DNA from: CAYLLT01 sp964384465 | Lineage (GTDB): Bacteria > Planctomycetota > Phycisphaerae > UBA1845 > PWPN01 | Reading direction: 5' to 3' | Assembly: GCA_964384465.1 (NCBI GenBank) | Contig: CAYLLT010000007.1 | Location: 21,698-85,697, forward strand | DNA: 64,000 nucleotides | Shown: piece by piece, positions 23,727-36,100 of the stretch | Position numbering within the stretch: the first letter of the stretch is position 1 | Layout of the letters: each line of letters starts with the position of its first letter | The notes under the pieces: model-generated | Database searches by the model: none | The model's input: only the letters and a program-made list of their open reading frames with translations | What the model was told of the DNA's origin: nothing | Made by a program: the position numbers and the translations under genes

Positions 23727-26700
23727 TCATTTCACCGGCTGCAAATGATTACGCCGCTTCGGCGTGCGATCGGATCTGACGGTGGCCTGCGTAGCGGCCG
23801 CCCCTTTCGGATCGCTCCCCTGCGAAACCAGATACGCCAGCAGGTCGGAAAGTTCTCCCGCCGAAACCCCATCCAGGCTCACGTCAGGCATCGGGGATTT
23901 ATCCAGTTTCCTGCGCTCCACGATCTCATCGGCCGCCACGCGCACCCGCTCGCCAGCCCCGCGCACCACGATTACCTCATTGCCGTGCTGCTCGACCCAG
24001 CCCTCCAGCTCCTGCCCGTTCTTGAGCCGCACGACCTGCGTCTCGAAGCCGTCCTTGATCACCCGGCCCGGAAACAGGATCGACTCGGCGATGGAGGTCG
24101 GTGTCGCCGCTTTGCCGATCCCGCGCAGCGCCGGCCCGAACAGCTTCGTCTCACCCGCCACGTCGTGGCACGCCGCACAACCCAGCCGCTCGTAGACCTC
24201 CTGCCCCAGCCGCACGTTGCCGCCGGCCACTCGGCCCAGCATCTCCTGAACGATCGCGTCGGACTCAGACGCCGTCAGCGGGGGCGGCAGATCCAGCTTC
24301 TGCAGCGTCTCCTTCTCGATGCCGAACAGCGCGAGAGCGGCGGAAAATTCGTCACCCAAGTCCTTGTGTGCCGCCATCAGCCGTGGAGCCGCCGCCACCA
24401 GCATGTCGCGGATTCCGGCATCCGTCGAAAACTGCTTGCACGTGCGCAGGGCCAGGCGGGCGACGATGGGATCGAGCGATTCCAGCAAAAACTTCCATTT
24501 TGCGGGTGCGGGCGATTCCTCCGCGCCCAGCGTCGCAATGGCGGTCAGCCGTTCTTCGGGCGAAGTCTGCCGGCCCGCCGCGCCGCCGGCGGCGGCTGAT
24601 CCATCGCGCTCGCCATTCACCAGACGCCAGACTTCATCGAACAATTCGGGATGCTGCCAGCCGATGGTCCGCACCGTCCGCAATGCCTGCTGCCGGACCG
24701 CGCCCTCGGGATCCCCCAGGCACGCCTTCACGAATGCAACGCCTGCCGGACCCACGTCGGCGCTCTCGATCAGACTCAGGGCGCCCAGGCGGTCGGCGGG
24801 CGCCGGGAGAGCGATTTTGCCCGCAGCGATGCCATCGAAAAACTTGGGAATCGCATCGGCCGGCACCCCCGCCATCGCGTCCGGCCCAAAACGACGGAGA
24901 ATGGCCAGGGCGGCGCCGATGTGTTCGGCGTTGCCGCCGGCAGTGGATTCACGCCGCAGAAACGCCTGCAACGCCGGGATCTCGGCCGGCGTGGCCCAGC
25001 GACCGGCCAGCTCCAGAATCTCGTGCTCCCGGCCGGGAGGAGGGCTATTCAGGAGCATCGTAAACACTTGGCGAGCCGCGGGGTTCGTCGCTTCGAGCAG
25101 CCCCACGTCGAGCGCGATCCACGCCACGAGCTGCATCAGCTCCTCGGAGGAATTCGCCAGCGCTGCAAACTCCTCGGCGCTCATCCGCCGCGACAACTCC
25201 ACCGCGCACTGATATCGCAGACGCCGATCCCGGATCGCGCCCGCCTCCAGCGCCCCCACCAGACACAGCATCTCCCATTTCGGCATCGTAGGGACACACA
25301 GCGCAGACTCTACGCGCCCCTCGGGATCGGGATCATTCCTCATTAGCGCGATGCCGGCCGCGACCTCTGAGGCATTCATGTCCCGCAGCATGCGCACACA
25401 CATCGCACGAATCGCCGCATGCTTGCTGTTCTGCAGCGTCTGCCCGATCGCCTTAACCGCCTCGGGCGTCTCCATGCGCCGCAGCACCCACAACGCCTGC
25501 GCTACCGCGAACGGATCAGCATCCCACTCCAGATACAACGTCACCAACATGTCCTTCCGGGACGCCAGATACTGGATTGCCTCTTCCCGTTCCCAGGAAC
25601 TCCTGCTCGCAAGATTCAGCAGCGCCTTACCCTGCTCATCCGGCAATCCCGCCAGACTTCTCACCACTGACTCATCCTGCATTCGAACCTCGCTCCGTTT
25701 GGCGGACACAATCTTGTAAATCCGCCCCGTCAGATCGTTCTCATCATCCCGCCCGTACCAATCCAGCATGAACAGGTTGCCGTCGCGGTCAGGCACGAGC
25801 TGCGTCGGCCGGAACATCGGGTCGCTGCTCTCCAGAAACACGCTCACGTCCTCGATCCCCCCGCGCTCGTTCGGCACATACAGATCAATCTTATGATTCA
25901 CGCTCGCAAACCCATGCGCTCCCCAGTTGGCCACGAACAGGCTCCCCCAGTACCGCTCCGGAAACGCCGCATCCATGTAGCACAGCACCTGCGTATTCGC
26001 GCCCCGCTCCATCTCCGTCACCGGCGGTGACCACGGGTGTATGCCGGCCAGCCAGTTCCAGTCGCCGTGCCGCGTCTGAAAGTGATAGTCCACGCCGGGG
26101 ATCGCCATCAGCAGCCGGTTCGGGTTTCCCTCGCCATTGCTCAGCACCCACAGGTGCCCGTATGCATCGAAATCGAACGAGAACGGCGCCCGCATCCCCT
26201 GCACCAGCAATTGGAGTTTAGTACCATCCGGCCGCAACCGGAACAGCGACCCCGTCGGCCCGCGCGTCTTGATCGTCGTCCCATCCGACCCGATCATCTC
26301 CACCTCGTGATCGCCGACGATCAGGTACAGCCACCCGTCCGGCCCGTACGCCACGCGGTACATCCCGAACGGGTTCCACGGCTTGGCCACGTCGTGCACG
26401 ATCACCCGCCGCTCGCCCGCGGTGCCGTCGACGGCACTCCCATCCGGCCGCAGGTCCGCCACGATCAACTGGTTCAACGCCGCCATCCAGATCTTCCCGC
26501 CGCGAACCGCCAGCCCCATCACCGGGTCCTCAAAACCCTGCGCCACCACCGCCTTCCGGCGTGCCTTCCCGTCCGCCCCGATTTCGAGCATGACCACCGG
26601 GTTCGTCGGCGGCTTCACCGGCGTCCCCTCCGCCCCATACCGATACGTATGCGCCTCCGCCACGAACAACCGCCCGCGCTCATCCACCGCCATCGCGACG

Positions 26701-27380
26701 GGGTTAATCACCTCCGGCTCCTCCGCCACGCATCGAATCTCGAACCCCTCCTGCATGGTGAACAATTTCATCGACTCCGCCGCCGGCAGCGGCCGATCGC
26801 TCGGCGGCCGGCTGCCGGTATCACCCGGCTTGCCCTGCTTGCCCCACGGCGGCGTGCCCATCGGCCCCAGCTCCACCGCCGGTTGCCACCCGCTGTCGTC
26901 ATAATCGACCGCCGTCCACTCGCCGTCCGCCCGCGCCGCCGCCCGCCACGACCCGTCCGTCACGATATGAATCATTTCGCCCTTACTCGTCTTCAGATCG
27001 CACTCAAAGAACAGCCCCGCCATCGCCTCATCATTCGTCGCCCGCACCGCGATCACATTCCGCCCGCTCCGCAGATGCCGCGCAATATCAAACTCCACCG
27101 GCAACTGCCAATCCGCCCCCTCGCCGACCGCCACACCATTGACGAACAGCTTGAACCGATTATCCGCCAGCACCAGCGTATGCGCCTGGTTGGCGGCCGC
27201 CGTCAGCTCGAACGTTTTGCGAAAATATCGTTCCCCCGCCGGCTGCGCCTCCAAATTCGCCCGCGGCCGGTCCCAGATCCAAACCCCGCGCCAGGGATCC
27301 CCCGCCCGAACCGTGCGCGCATTGAAAAGAACACCCGCGCCAAGAACCGCCGCCCCAAAAATGAGTCGCCGTGCAATCAC
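23727..27380 (-). CDS. PVC-type secreted propeller/HEAT/cytochrome c protein
   Basis: 1217 residues from GTG 27380 with GGAGGT 5 bases upstream. Order of parts: signal peptide (to about residue 26); a jelly-roll sugar-binding-like region (30-185, FVNGVAVGEGADW); a membrane-bound-dehydrogenase-type beta-propeller (200-570, GLYVPNERGG-like repeats, YLIVGDHEVEMIG, NLFMLDWYGRDDENDLTGRIYKI); HEAT-like helices (590-1030); and a C-terminal heme-binding domain with CAACH near residue 1067 and LFGPALRGIGKAA. This architecture is almost confined to the PVC superphylum and occurs with carbohydrate and sulfatase gene sets. It is probably periplasmic, with a sugar or polyol oxidoreductase role inferred. 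Confidence 0.9.
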   Translation of the reverse strand: MIARRLIFGAAVLGAGVLFNARTVRAGDPWRGVWIWDRPRANLEAQPAGERYFRKTFELTAAANQAHTLVLADNRFKLFVNGVAVGEGADWQLPVEFDIARHLRSGRNVIAVRATNDEAMAGLFFECDLKTSKGEMIHIVTDGSWRAAARADGEWTAVDYDDSGWQPAVELGPMGTPPWGKQGKPGDTGSRPPSDRPLPAAESMKLFTMQEGFEIRCVAEEPEVINPVAMAVDERGRLFVAEAHTYRYGAEGTPVKPPTNPVVMLEIGADGKARRKAVVAQGFEDPVMGLAVRGGKIWMAALNQLIVADLRPDGSAVDGTAGERRVIVHDVAKPWNPFGMYRVAYGPDGWLYLIVGDHEVEMIGSDGTTIKTRGPTGSLFRLRPDGTKLQLLVQGMRAPFSFDFDAYGHLWVLSNGEGNPNRLLMAIPGVDYHFQTRHGDWNWLAGIHPWSPPVTEMERGANTQVLCYMDAAFPERYWGSLFVANWGAHGFASVNHKIDLYVPNERGGIEDVSVFLESSDPMFRPTQLVPDRDGNLFMLDWYGRDDENDLTGRIYKIVSAKRSEVRMQDESVVRSLAGLPDEQGKALLNLASRSSWEREEAIQYLASRKDMLVTLYLEWDADPFAVAQALWVLRRMETPEAVKAIGQTLQNSKHAAIRAMCVRMLRDMNASEVAAGIALMRNDPDPEGRVESALCVPTMPKWEMLCLVGALEAGAIRDRRLRYQCAVELSRRMSAEEFAALANSSEELMQLVAWIALDVGLLEATNPAARQVFTMLLNSPPPGREHEILELAGRWATPAEIPALQAFLRRESTAGGNAEHIGAALAILRRFGPDAMAGVPADAIPKFFDGIAAGKIALPAPADRLGALSLIESADVGPAGVAFVKACLGDPEGAVRQQALRTVRTIGWQHPELFDEVWRLVNGERDGSAAAGGAAGRQTSPEERLTAIATLGAEESPAPAKWKFLLESLDPIVARLALRTCKQFSTDAGIRDMLVAAAPRLMAAHKDLGDEFSAALALFGIEKETLQKLDLPPPLTASESDAIVQEMLGRVAGGNVRLGQEVYERLGCAACHDVAGETKLFGPALRGIGKAATPTSIAESILFPGRVIKDGFETQVVRLKNGQELEGWVEQHGNEVIVVRGAGERVRVAADEIVERRKLDKSPMPDVSLDGVSAGELSDLLAYLVSQGSDPKGAAATQATVRSDRTPKRRNHLQPVK

Positions 27381-27872
27381 TCAGACCTCCCAAAAAGCGC
27401 CCTCGCCAGCGTCATATTACCCGCCAAACCATAGCCGCAGGTAGCGTCAGCCCCCGTGTCCGGCGGTGTCCGGAGCGCCGGCCGCTCTGTGCACTCTGTG
27501 ACCTCTGTGGCCAAAAAAACGGAACACCGCCCATGTTCTCCTGGGAATGGAGACATGGCGGATGTCGAACGAACAAAAGAATTGGAAAAGAGATGAATCG
27601 ACCGCCTCAAAAAATAATGCTACTCTGCGTCCGCGCGACTTGGCGGTGCGATACGAACCCGAACGAAGCCGATCCCGAAAGGCGAAAATCCGCATTCCCG
27701 CTCAGCCAATTCGGTTTCTCTCCGCTCCCGCGAATTCTTTTTTTACCAAACGAAGCCATTCACGCCGTCACGCCAGCCACCGCGCGCAGCCTATTCCGCA
27801 TCGTGCTTTGTTTATCCGCGCCCATCCGCGGACCGCGGTGTTCAATCCGCACTCCGCAATCCGCAATTCTTC
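27381..27872. other. 492-bp intergenic region with decayed low-complexity repeats
   Basis: No convincing gene. It contains CTCTGTG-rich short repeats near 27486-27508, a CCGCG/CATCCGCGG cluster near 27818-27838 and a TCCGCAATCCGCAATT tract near 27844-27870. The last is the complement of the low-complexity tract inside nadA (48842) and also appears at 60299. It looks like a landing zone for repeat debris between the PVC-protein and lptD-like genes. Confidence 0.6.
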
Positions 27873-30779
27873 TCAGTCTTCCGGCCGGATGCCCGTCGAC
27901 TCCGACAAACTGGTGAAGCGGTGGGAGCCGATGACGGCTTGCGGGGCGCCTTCGGGCCAGATGGACACGCCGACGTTGACGTTATTTTCGATGTTGTCCA
28001 GGCCGAAGGTGAGCGCCGCGTACCAGCGGGGGAACCGGCGGATCAGCGAGATGTCGAATTCCTCCGTCTCGCCGCGGTTCAGATCGTAATAGGTGCGGAC
28101 GGCCACGCGGTGCTTGAAGTTGATCTCGTAGTTCGCCCCGCCGCCGATCAGGTTGGAGTCGGTGTCGCCGATGCGGCGATAGCCGACGAAGTACGAGAAC
28201 CGCGGCGTGCGCTCGACGGCGTACGAAATGTCCAGCAGGTCCATGCTGCCTTCGCTCAGGTCGAAGTTGGTTTCGGACAGGATCGCCGTCGTGTCGCTGA
28301 TGCGATACATGAAGTCGGTGCGGACGTGATTGCGGGCGATGCTGTTTTCCGGCCGGCTGTCGTAGAAGCGGCCGATGGATTGTTCATATTTCGGCTGGTT
28401 GCCGAACAGGTTGAGTTCGACATCGAACGTGATCCAATCGACGTTACGCCACTGCCCCGGCCCGCCGCGGCGCGTCTGCCACGCCTGCCGCAACGCCAGC
28501 GACGAGCCGTAGAAATCGTTGATGCTCTCGATCCCCTCGTCGAACGGGTACAGATCGCGGCTGTCCTGATTGCTCGCGCTGAGCCAGCCGGTCGCCTCCG
28601 GCTTGATCACGTGCCGGATGCCGCTGATGTCCAGCAGTTTCGACTCAATCTGATCGTAGACGCGCCAGAACTGCGTGCCCATACGCACACCGAGCATGCC
28701 GAACAGCCGGTCGAGCGAACCTTCCGCCGGGCTGTTATCCCAATACCCCGTGCGGCCCATGGCGAACGGCACGATGTTGGTATTGCCCAGCTTGATCGGC
28801 AGGTCGATCTCGTTGCGGGTGTCGGCGCGGAAGGTGATGTCCGAGCCGTTGTCGAAGATCCTGCGGTTGTCCGGCTTGTATCGGGCGAAGCCCAGGTGCG
28901 ATTCGTTGTAGTAACTGGCGATCTCGGCGATCGGCTGGCCGATCCAGTTGAACGCCAGATCGGGGAAATGCTCCGTCTGAGTCAGGAAATTCAGGATGCG
29001 CCACTGGGCCAGGGTGGTGAACGCCCAGTTGTCCTGCTGCTTCTTCAGATAGAGCAGCGTTTCCTGCTGCTTGCCCTCCTCGAACTCGGCTCTGAAGTAT
29101 TCATCCATGAAGTTCGGATCGCTGATCCACGACGCTTCGAGCGTCAGCTCCCAGCCCTTGGGCAGGAACTCGCGGTGGCGGATGGTGTATCGGCCGCGAT
29201 TCTCCGTGCCGGGGTCGCTGTCGCGGTACGGCCCGAGGTTGTCCTCGCCGTGGTCGTGGATGTAATAAGTCCGAATCAGTCCATAGTTGTTCTCGGTTGC
29301 GTAATCCACGTCGAGGCCGATGGCGGGGCCGCGCTCGCTGAAGTAATCATGCCGCAGTATGGCATCGACGCCCTGCGGCTTTTCAAGCCCCAGCAGATTG
29401 AACAGATACCACTTCGACTGGAACGTGGCTCCGAAGTCGTCGTCGTAAGCGAACCGCATGCTCTGGATCGCTGTTTCGCTTCGGGTGAAGTCACCGGCCC
29501 CATACGGCCAGTACGCGATGGGGACGCCCTCGACGTTGAGCGTGGCGTCGTAGACGCGGAATTGGCCGGCTTCGATGCTGGTGATGCGGCCGGTCGGGTC
29601 GCGGGCGGTGGTATCGGTCAGGTAGACGCGTTCGGCGCCGATGTGCACGTGCGGCGTGTGGAATTCGCTCGTGCTGATCATCGCCTTACGAGCGAAGTAT
29701 TCCGTCGTCGAGAGCTGCCGGACTTCCATCGCCCGCACGTAGATCGGCACGTTCCGCTCGGGGGCCATCGCCTTCATCACGGCGTCGAGGATCAGCGCGC
29801 GATCGTTCTCGAAGTCGTAATACAACTCCGATGCCCGGATCATGCGCTCGCCGCGCGTGAGCACGACGTTTCCGCGCAGATACACGCCGGTGACATCCGC
29901 TTCCATGCCGGCGCTCATGCCGAGCGTGCCGGTCGATTCGGGCTTGATGTCCTCGGGCGTCTCGGTCGGGAACGGCTCCTCGCCCGGGGCGGTGGAAGTG
30001 CCGGTTCCCGCAGGCTTAGCCTGTTTGGGTTGGCGTTTGGCCAGGAACAGCACGGCCGCATCGGCCCGGATTTCCAGGAACTCGCCGCTGTCTTCCAGAC
30101 CCTGAGAGACGTATACGTCTCCGGTGGCCGTGATGATGCCTTCCTTCCGGTCGATCATTCGATCCTTTGCGGTATGGCGGACGAGGGGGCGGACTTTCGG
30201 CTGCTTCGGGACGGTGATTCTCGCGCCGGGTTGGACGGCTTGCAGATCCTGTGGCTGCGTGGCGGCCCTATCCGCCATGGCCTGACGGGTTTTCGCCGCC
30301 TCCTGGTAGAGTTTCGTATCCGCGGACGATTCCACGGTGTGAACGTCGGCTTCGACGGCTGGGGGGTCAACGGTGTTAAATGTCACGAACAGGAGGGGAG
30401 CGGTGGTGAGGGTGTCGGCCGAGTCGCGGACCTCCGCTTCGCCGTTCAGAAACAACTCGAAATGGTAATAGACGGTTTTCTGCCACACGCTTTTCTGCAT
30501 CCAGACGACCGCTTCGCGGCTGCGGACCCTCCGTTCGCCGACCTGTGCCGAAAAATCGCCATAAAACTGGAGAACCTGTGTGCCGTCCTCGAGGGCCCAG
30601 ACATGGGCATAATCGCCGAAAAACTCGGGCTGGGTGCGAAGAATCCCGGCGGGCAACAGAGCGGTGGCGGCGTCGACGTCGTCCACCGGCACCAGGGCCG
30701 GCGCTTGCGCCTCTAAACGGGCGCAAACAAATGCCGCGAGCAGGAGTCCCGGTGCAAAGAGCCGTGCAGTCCTTCGCAA
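27873..30779 (-). CDS. LptD/OstA-like outer-membrane LPS assembly protein
   Basis: 968 residues from TTG 30779 with an AAGGTG site upstream. The N-terminal signal sequence (RLFAPGLLLAAFVCARLEAQA) is followed by OstA/LptA-like periplasmic repeats (KEGIITATGDVYVSQG, GVYLRGNVVLTRGERMIRASELYYDFENDRALI). The C-terminal two thirds, from about residue 430, have the alternating aromatic beta-strand pattern of a large barrel (YGLIRTYYIHDHGEDN, WELTLEASWISDPNFMDEYF, FSYFVGYRRIGDTDSN). LptD inserts lipopolysaccharide into the outer leaflet, so the cell has a diderm outer membrane. The terminal residue is not aromatic, unlike many barrel proteins. Confidence 0.8.
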   Translation of the reverse strand: MRRTARLFAPGLLLAAFVCARLEAQAPALVPVDDVDAATALLPAGILRTQPEFFGDYAHVWALEDGTQVLQFYGDFSAQVGERRVRSREAVVWMQKSVWQKTVYYHFELFLNGEAEVRDSADTLTTAPLLFVTFNTVDPPAVEADVHTVESSADTKLYQEAAKTRQAMADRAATQPQDLQAVQPGARITVPKQPKVRPLVRHTAKDRMIDRKEGIITATGDVYVSQGLEDSGEFLEIRADAAVLFLAKRQPKQAKPAGTGTSTAPGEEPFPTETPEDIKPESTGTLGMSAGMEADVTGVYLRGNVVLTRGERMIRASELYYDFENDRALILDAVMKAMAPERNVPIYVRAMEVRQLSTTEYFARKAMISTSEFHTPHVHIGAERVYLTDTTARDPTGRITSIEAGQFRVYDATLNVEGVPIAYWPYGAGDFTRSETAIQSMRFAYDDDFGATFQSKWYLFNLLGLEKPQGVDAILRHDYFSERGPAIGLDVDYATENNYGLIRTYYIHDHGEDNLGPYRDSDPGTENRGRYTIRHREFLPKGWELTLEASWISDPNFMDEYFRAEFEEGKQQETLLYLKKQQDNWAFTTLAQWRILNFLTQTEHFPDLAFNWIGQPIAEIASYYNESHLGFARYKPDNRRIFDNGSDITFRADTRNEIDLPIKLGNTNIVPFAMGRTGYWDNSPAEGSLDRLFGMLGVRMGTQFWRVYDQIESKLLDISGIRHVIKPEATGWLSASNQDSRDLYPFDEGIESINDFYGSSLALRQAWQTRRGGPGQWRNVDWITFDVELNLFGNQPKYEQSIGRFYDSRPENSIARNHVRTDFMYRISDTTAILSETNFDLSEGSMDLLDISYAVERTPRFSYFVGYRRIGDTDSNLIGGGANYEINFKHRVAVRTYYDLNRGETEEFDISLIRRFPRWYAALTFGLDNIENNVNVGVSIWPEGAPQAVIGSHRFTSLSESTGIRPED

Positions 30780-31013
30780 GGCATCGCACCTTTCGGTGGT
30801 GAAAAAAACGCGTCGAAAAAAACAACGGGCCGCGATCTGTTTCCTCCGGATCGTCCGGGCGACGCCGCGGCTCGCCGGCCGATCGATTGGGCTGGATTAT
30901 AAGTGGGGCGCACATCAAGTCAAAGCAAATAACTTTGTGGACCAGCGCTTGATAATGGTTCATAATAGAAGTGACTCCGATGGCGATCAGGAGCAACACG
31001 AGGAGAGCGCGAC

Positions 31014-31205
31014 ATGGAAAAACCCAAACGATCCTATTACCTTCCGGGAAAGTTGGTATCCACCTTTGACAAGGAATGCACCAGGTCGGGATATGTGAGG
31101 GAAAAAGTGGTTGCGGCGGCGATGCTGTCGTTTCTGGACAGTAATCCGGACGTGCGGAGCAGGATGTTCGATCGGCTGGAGGGTTATCTGAGGTCCAAGA
31201 AGTAG
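31014..31205 (+). CDS. small protein, possibly ribbon-helix-helix type
   Basis: 63 residues from ATG 31014, preceded by GAGGAGA 5 bases upstream. MEKPKRSYYLPGKLVSTFDK, then EKVVAAAMLSFLDS and a basic end (YLRSKK). A short basic strand followed by two helices would suit an Arc/CopG-like fold, but I do not recognise a family with certainty. There is no adjacent toxin gene; it ends at a bidirectional terminator. Confidence 0.6.
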   Translation: MEKPKRSYYLPGKLVSTFDKECTRSGYVREKVVAAAMLSFLDSNPDVRSRMFDRLEGYLRSKK

Positions 31206-31284
31206 CGAGCCGGCGCAGGCGAGCCCTGGCCCATCGTGCGCGTCGCATCACGATGAAGCGCTGATCTTTGGAAGTTCACAAAAC

Positions 31285-31330
31285 AAAGCAGGTGATCCGA
31301 AGCTTGTGCGATTCGGATCACCTGCTTTTT
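31285..31330. terminator. bidirectional intrinsic terminator between convergent genes
   Basis: A 17-bp perfect stem: AAAGCAGGTGATCCGAA (31285-31301) and TTCGGATCACCTGCTTT (31312-31328) with a 10-base loop, T-rich on both flanks. It serves the 63-residue gene on + and htrA on -. Confidence 0.9.
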
Positions 31331-31352
31331 GTTATGCTTCCCCGGAGATGTT

Positions 31353-33029
<1,677 letters not shown>

Positions 33030-33186
33030 CTGCGAACCTCCTGAAGGTTGATAAAGTTCCGATCGTTCAGTTCAGGGCGCGACACGATGCGCCTGCCGCT
33101 TTCATATCGAATACGGACTCAATGGTATAGACGATCCCCGGCGAGGCATCCTGTCAAACGCATCCGCACCGCGCCCCCTTGCCCGA

Positions 33187-36100
33187 TTACACCTGACGGC
33201 TCCGCCGCGGCGAGCGGCTCGCGGCTAAACTGAGGATACCTCCGAACAGGAGACAGAACGCACCGGCAGCCGTGACCGCCATACCCGCCCTTAAACCGGG
33301 CGGATAATAGCGGAACTGTACATTGTGCCGCCCGGCAGGAACTTTGACGCCCTGGCAGACAGCGTTCACACGGTAGAGCGGGGCGGAGTCACCGTCGAGC
33401 TTTGCCCGCCACCCGGCATTATAGGATTCATTGAATACCAGCCACTCATCGGAAGCGGAATCCACATCCACATCGAGTTGATGCCCGGCGGCCCGGCGGT
33501 AGCTGATCCGTCCCCGACCGCTGTCGGGCGATCCGGCGGCTTCGGGAGCCGATTCGACGATGGCTGTCCGGTCAGCACTCCGTGGATCGGGCGGCAGCAG
33601 CAGCCGATCCACCGCTTCGGTCACGCTCGCAACATGCTCAACGTGCTCGGCGAGCCAGACCAGCTCGACGGTCCCCGGCAGCTCATACAGACTGATACCC
33701 CCCGGCAGATCGGCCCGGTGCACGAATGCGGAACCTTTATCAGAGCCCGAAGCGCTAGCGAGGGTTTGTGGCATGAAACCCTCGCTTGCGTTTCGGGCTA
33801 TGGAGTTCGGCCCGGCGGAGGGTTGCGATGCTGCGGGGGATGATTCAACCGCTCCGCCGACGCGCCCGAAGCTGGCCCGTCCGGCCGACAGCGCCTGCCC
33901 GATCTCCGATTTGATCCGCACGAACGCCGGCCCGATCGCCCGGTCGAAATAGTACACGAATCGAAACCGCCGCCAGCCCGCGGATAAATCGACCGGATCG
34001 ATGGAGCGCGTCCGGCCGATTTCTTCGTTCGGTGTGATCTCCATGCGCACGAACCATCGACTGGCGGAGCCGGCGACAGGCTCGGCATCGAATTCGAGGT
34101 GGTAGATACCAGGCGAATCGATGCGCAGCGGCCATAGCACGCCATCCACCCACGGGATCGGCGTCATCTCCTGCGCTCCGGCAATCGGTTTCAATTCAGA
34201 GACGTTCAAAGACGGCAGCATCGCCGCGCGCATCAGCTCCCGTTCTTCCGGCGAGCGCACAGCGATGAAGCGCACGCCCAGCGACCGCAGCAGCGCGGGA
34301 TTGCGCAGGTGCGCGAGCATCTCTTCACTGGCGCCCCAGGCCATGAACCGCAGCAGCAGGCGATTGCTGGTCGCCCACAACGGGCCGTAGCCGTTCAGCG
34401 TGGCCATTCCGTGCTGCATGTTGGTCTGCGGCCACAGAATCTCCAAAGGGTGGTCATAACTGGGATTCGTCCGCGGGACGAGCAGGCGGTCGCCGGGACG
34501 CGGTTTGAGTTCGTCAATGGCTCGCGCGAGAGGCGGCCGCGCGGGCAGATCGGCGCGCGTGTAGGTGCCGACATCGACATCCACGAACGCGGCGACGATC
34601 GCGAGGTCAAGGATGCAGATCGCAAATATCCACGTGAAGATTCTTGGCGAGCGCGTGCGGCTCCAGCGGATCAGCAGATCGCCGATCACGATTATCAGGA
34701 GCATGGGCCACCAGAGTGCGGGATTTGACAGCCGCACCGCGCGCTGGAATCCACTCCAGTTCGGCTGATTGTAGTGAGCCGGGATCAAAGCCGAGAGCCG
34801 CCCGGATGCGAGGCGAGCAAGCAACATCAGCACGAAACAAAAACCGACCACGACCGGCAGCGCCCGTGTGACGATCCATCGGATTCTGCGGGCGACGCGC
34901 TCGGCATCGTTACCGCCGCGGAAAATCGCTGATGCGACAGTAGACGCTAGCACAGGCATCGCCACCGACCACACCAAAATCCACCGGGCCGGCACGCGCA
35001 GACTGCGATAGAAAGGCACGTGAAACAGCCACCCGCTTGCCGGTGTCAGATCGCCCACGGCGATAATGAGTGCGACGAGCGATGCGACCCACCAATAGAT
35101 AACCTCTCGATTCCATTTCAGAGCCGCGACCGTAAGGGAGCGGTTTGCGGAGAACCGCTCCCTTGCGGTCGCGGCTCGGATGGTCCTCGTGGTGCCGCTC
35201 AGTTCCACTCGCCACAGCGCAGACGATGCCGCCGCCAGCAGCAGAATCGCGATCGACGCATACGGCCACTGCTCGCACATATGCGAGATGCCCCACCACG
35301 GCTGTTTCCACAGGCTCGGCGAGGTGATGCCGAAGAAGAGCGGGAACAGCAGCATGATGGCCGACGAGAGCACCCAACTGTTTTCGATGAACAGGTAGTA
35401 AGCAGCGGTTCCGCGGCCGCTGCCGGCGAAGTGCAGCAACGTCGGCAGGAGCTGGATGCCGCCGAGCATCACGCCGATGGTCATGCCCGCCGGGTATATC
35501 CACCAGAGTGACCGCCGTTTCGGCCACAACACGACGGCGACATAACCGGTGAGGAGAGCGGCGGTGATGATCGACGGCTGAATGTGCTGAACGAGCATTT
35601 GCATGCCGAACGCCGCGACGGCGAGGGCGAAGTGGAGAGTGCGGCCGGTGTCGGCGAACCTTCGCCAGCCATATAAAATCCACGGCAGCCACGCCACCGC
35701 GTGATGGATGGTGAGATGGCCGCGATGGGCGACGAGATAGCCGGAGAACTCAAAGGCGATCGCGCCGAGGAATGCGGCCCGCCAGTCATGCCGCGATGCT
35801 CGCAGGAATCGGTACATACCGGCGCCGGCCAGGGCATAGTGGAGCAGCAGCGTCAGCGGGTACGCCACCAGCGGCGGCAGTACCACAAAGAGGTATGTGG
35901 GAGGGTACCACAGACCGCTCTGCGGGTCGGCGGCGATAGGCGTGCCCATCGAGACGAGTGGGTTCCATAGCGGGAATTCGCCGGCGCGGATCCGCTCGCC
36001 GATGTACTGCCGTATGGGCAAGTAATAGATGAGGTCGTCGCCCAGCGCGGATGCGCCACCCAGCCGCCAGACGCCGAGGAACACAACCGCCGGCAAAAGG

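Noticed and set aside
26037..27434. 465-codon plus-strand frame
   Set aside because: It is antisense to the PVC heme-binding gene, Arg/Pro/His-rich, with no motifs.
27921..30716. 931-codon open frame on the plus strand
   Set aside because: It is antisense to the lptD-like gene, which has a signal peptide and beta-barrel pattern; the plus-strand protein is an Arg/Val/Asp-rich artefact of GC-rich codon use.
30935..30966. Promoter for the 63-residue gene at 31014
   Set aside because: TTGTGG and CATAAT are 20 bases apart and GATAAT only 10; no well-spaced pair.
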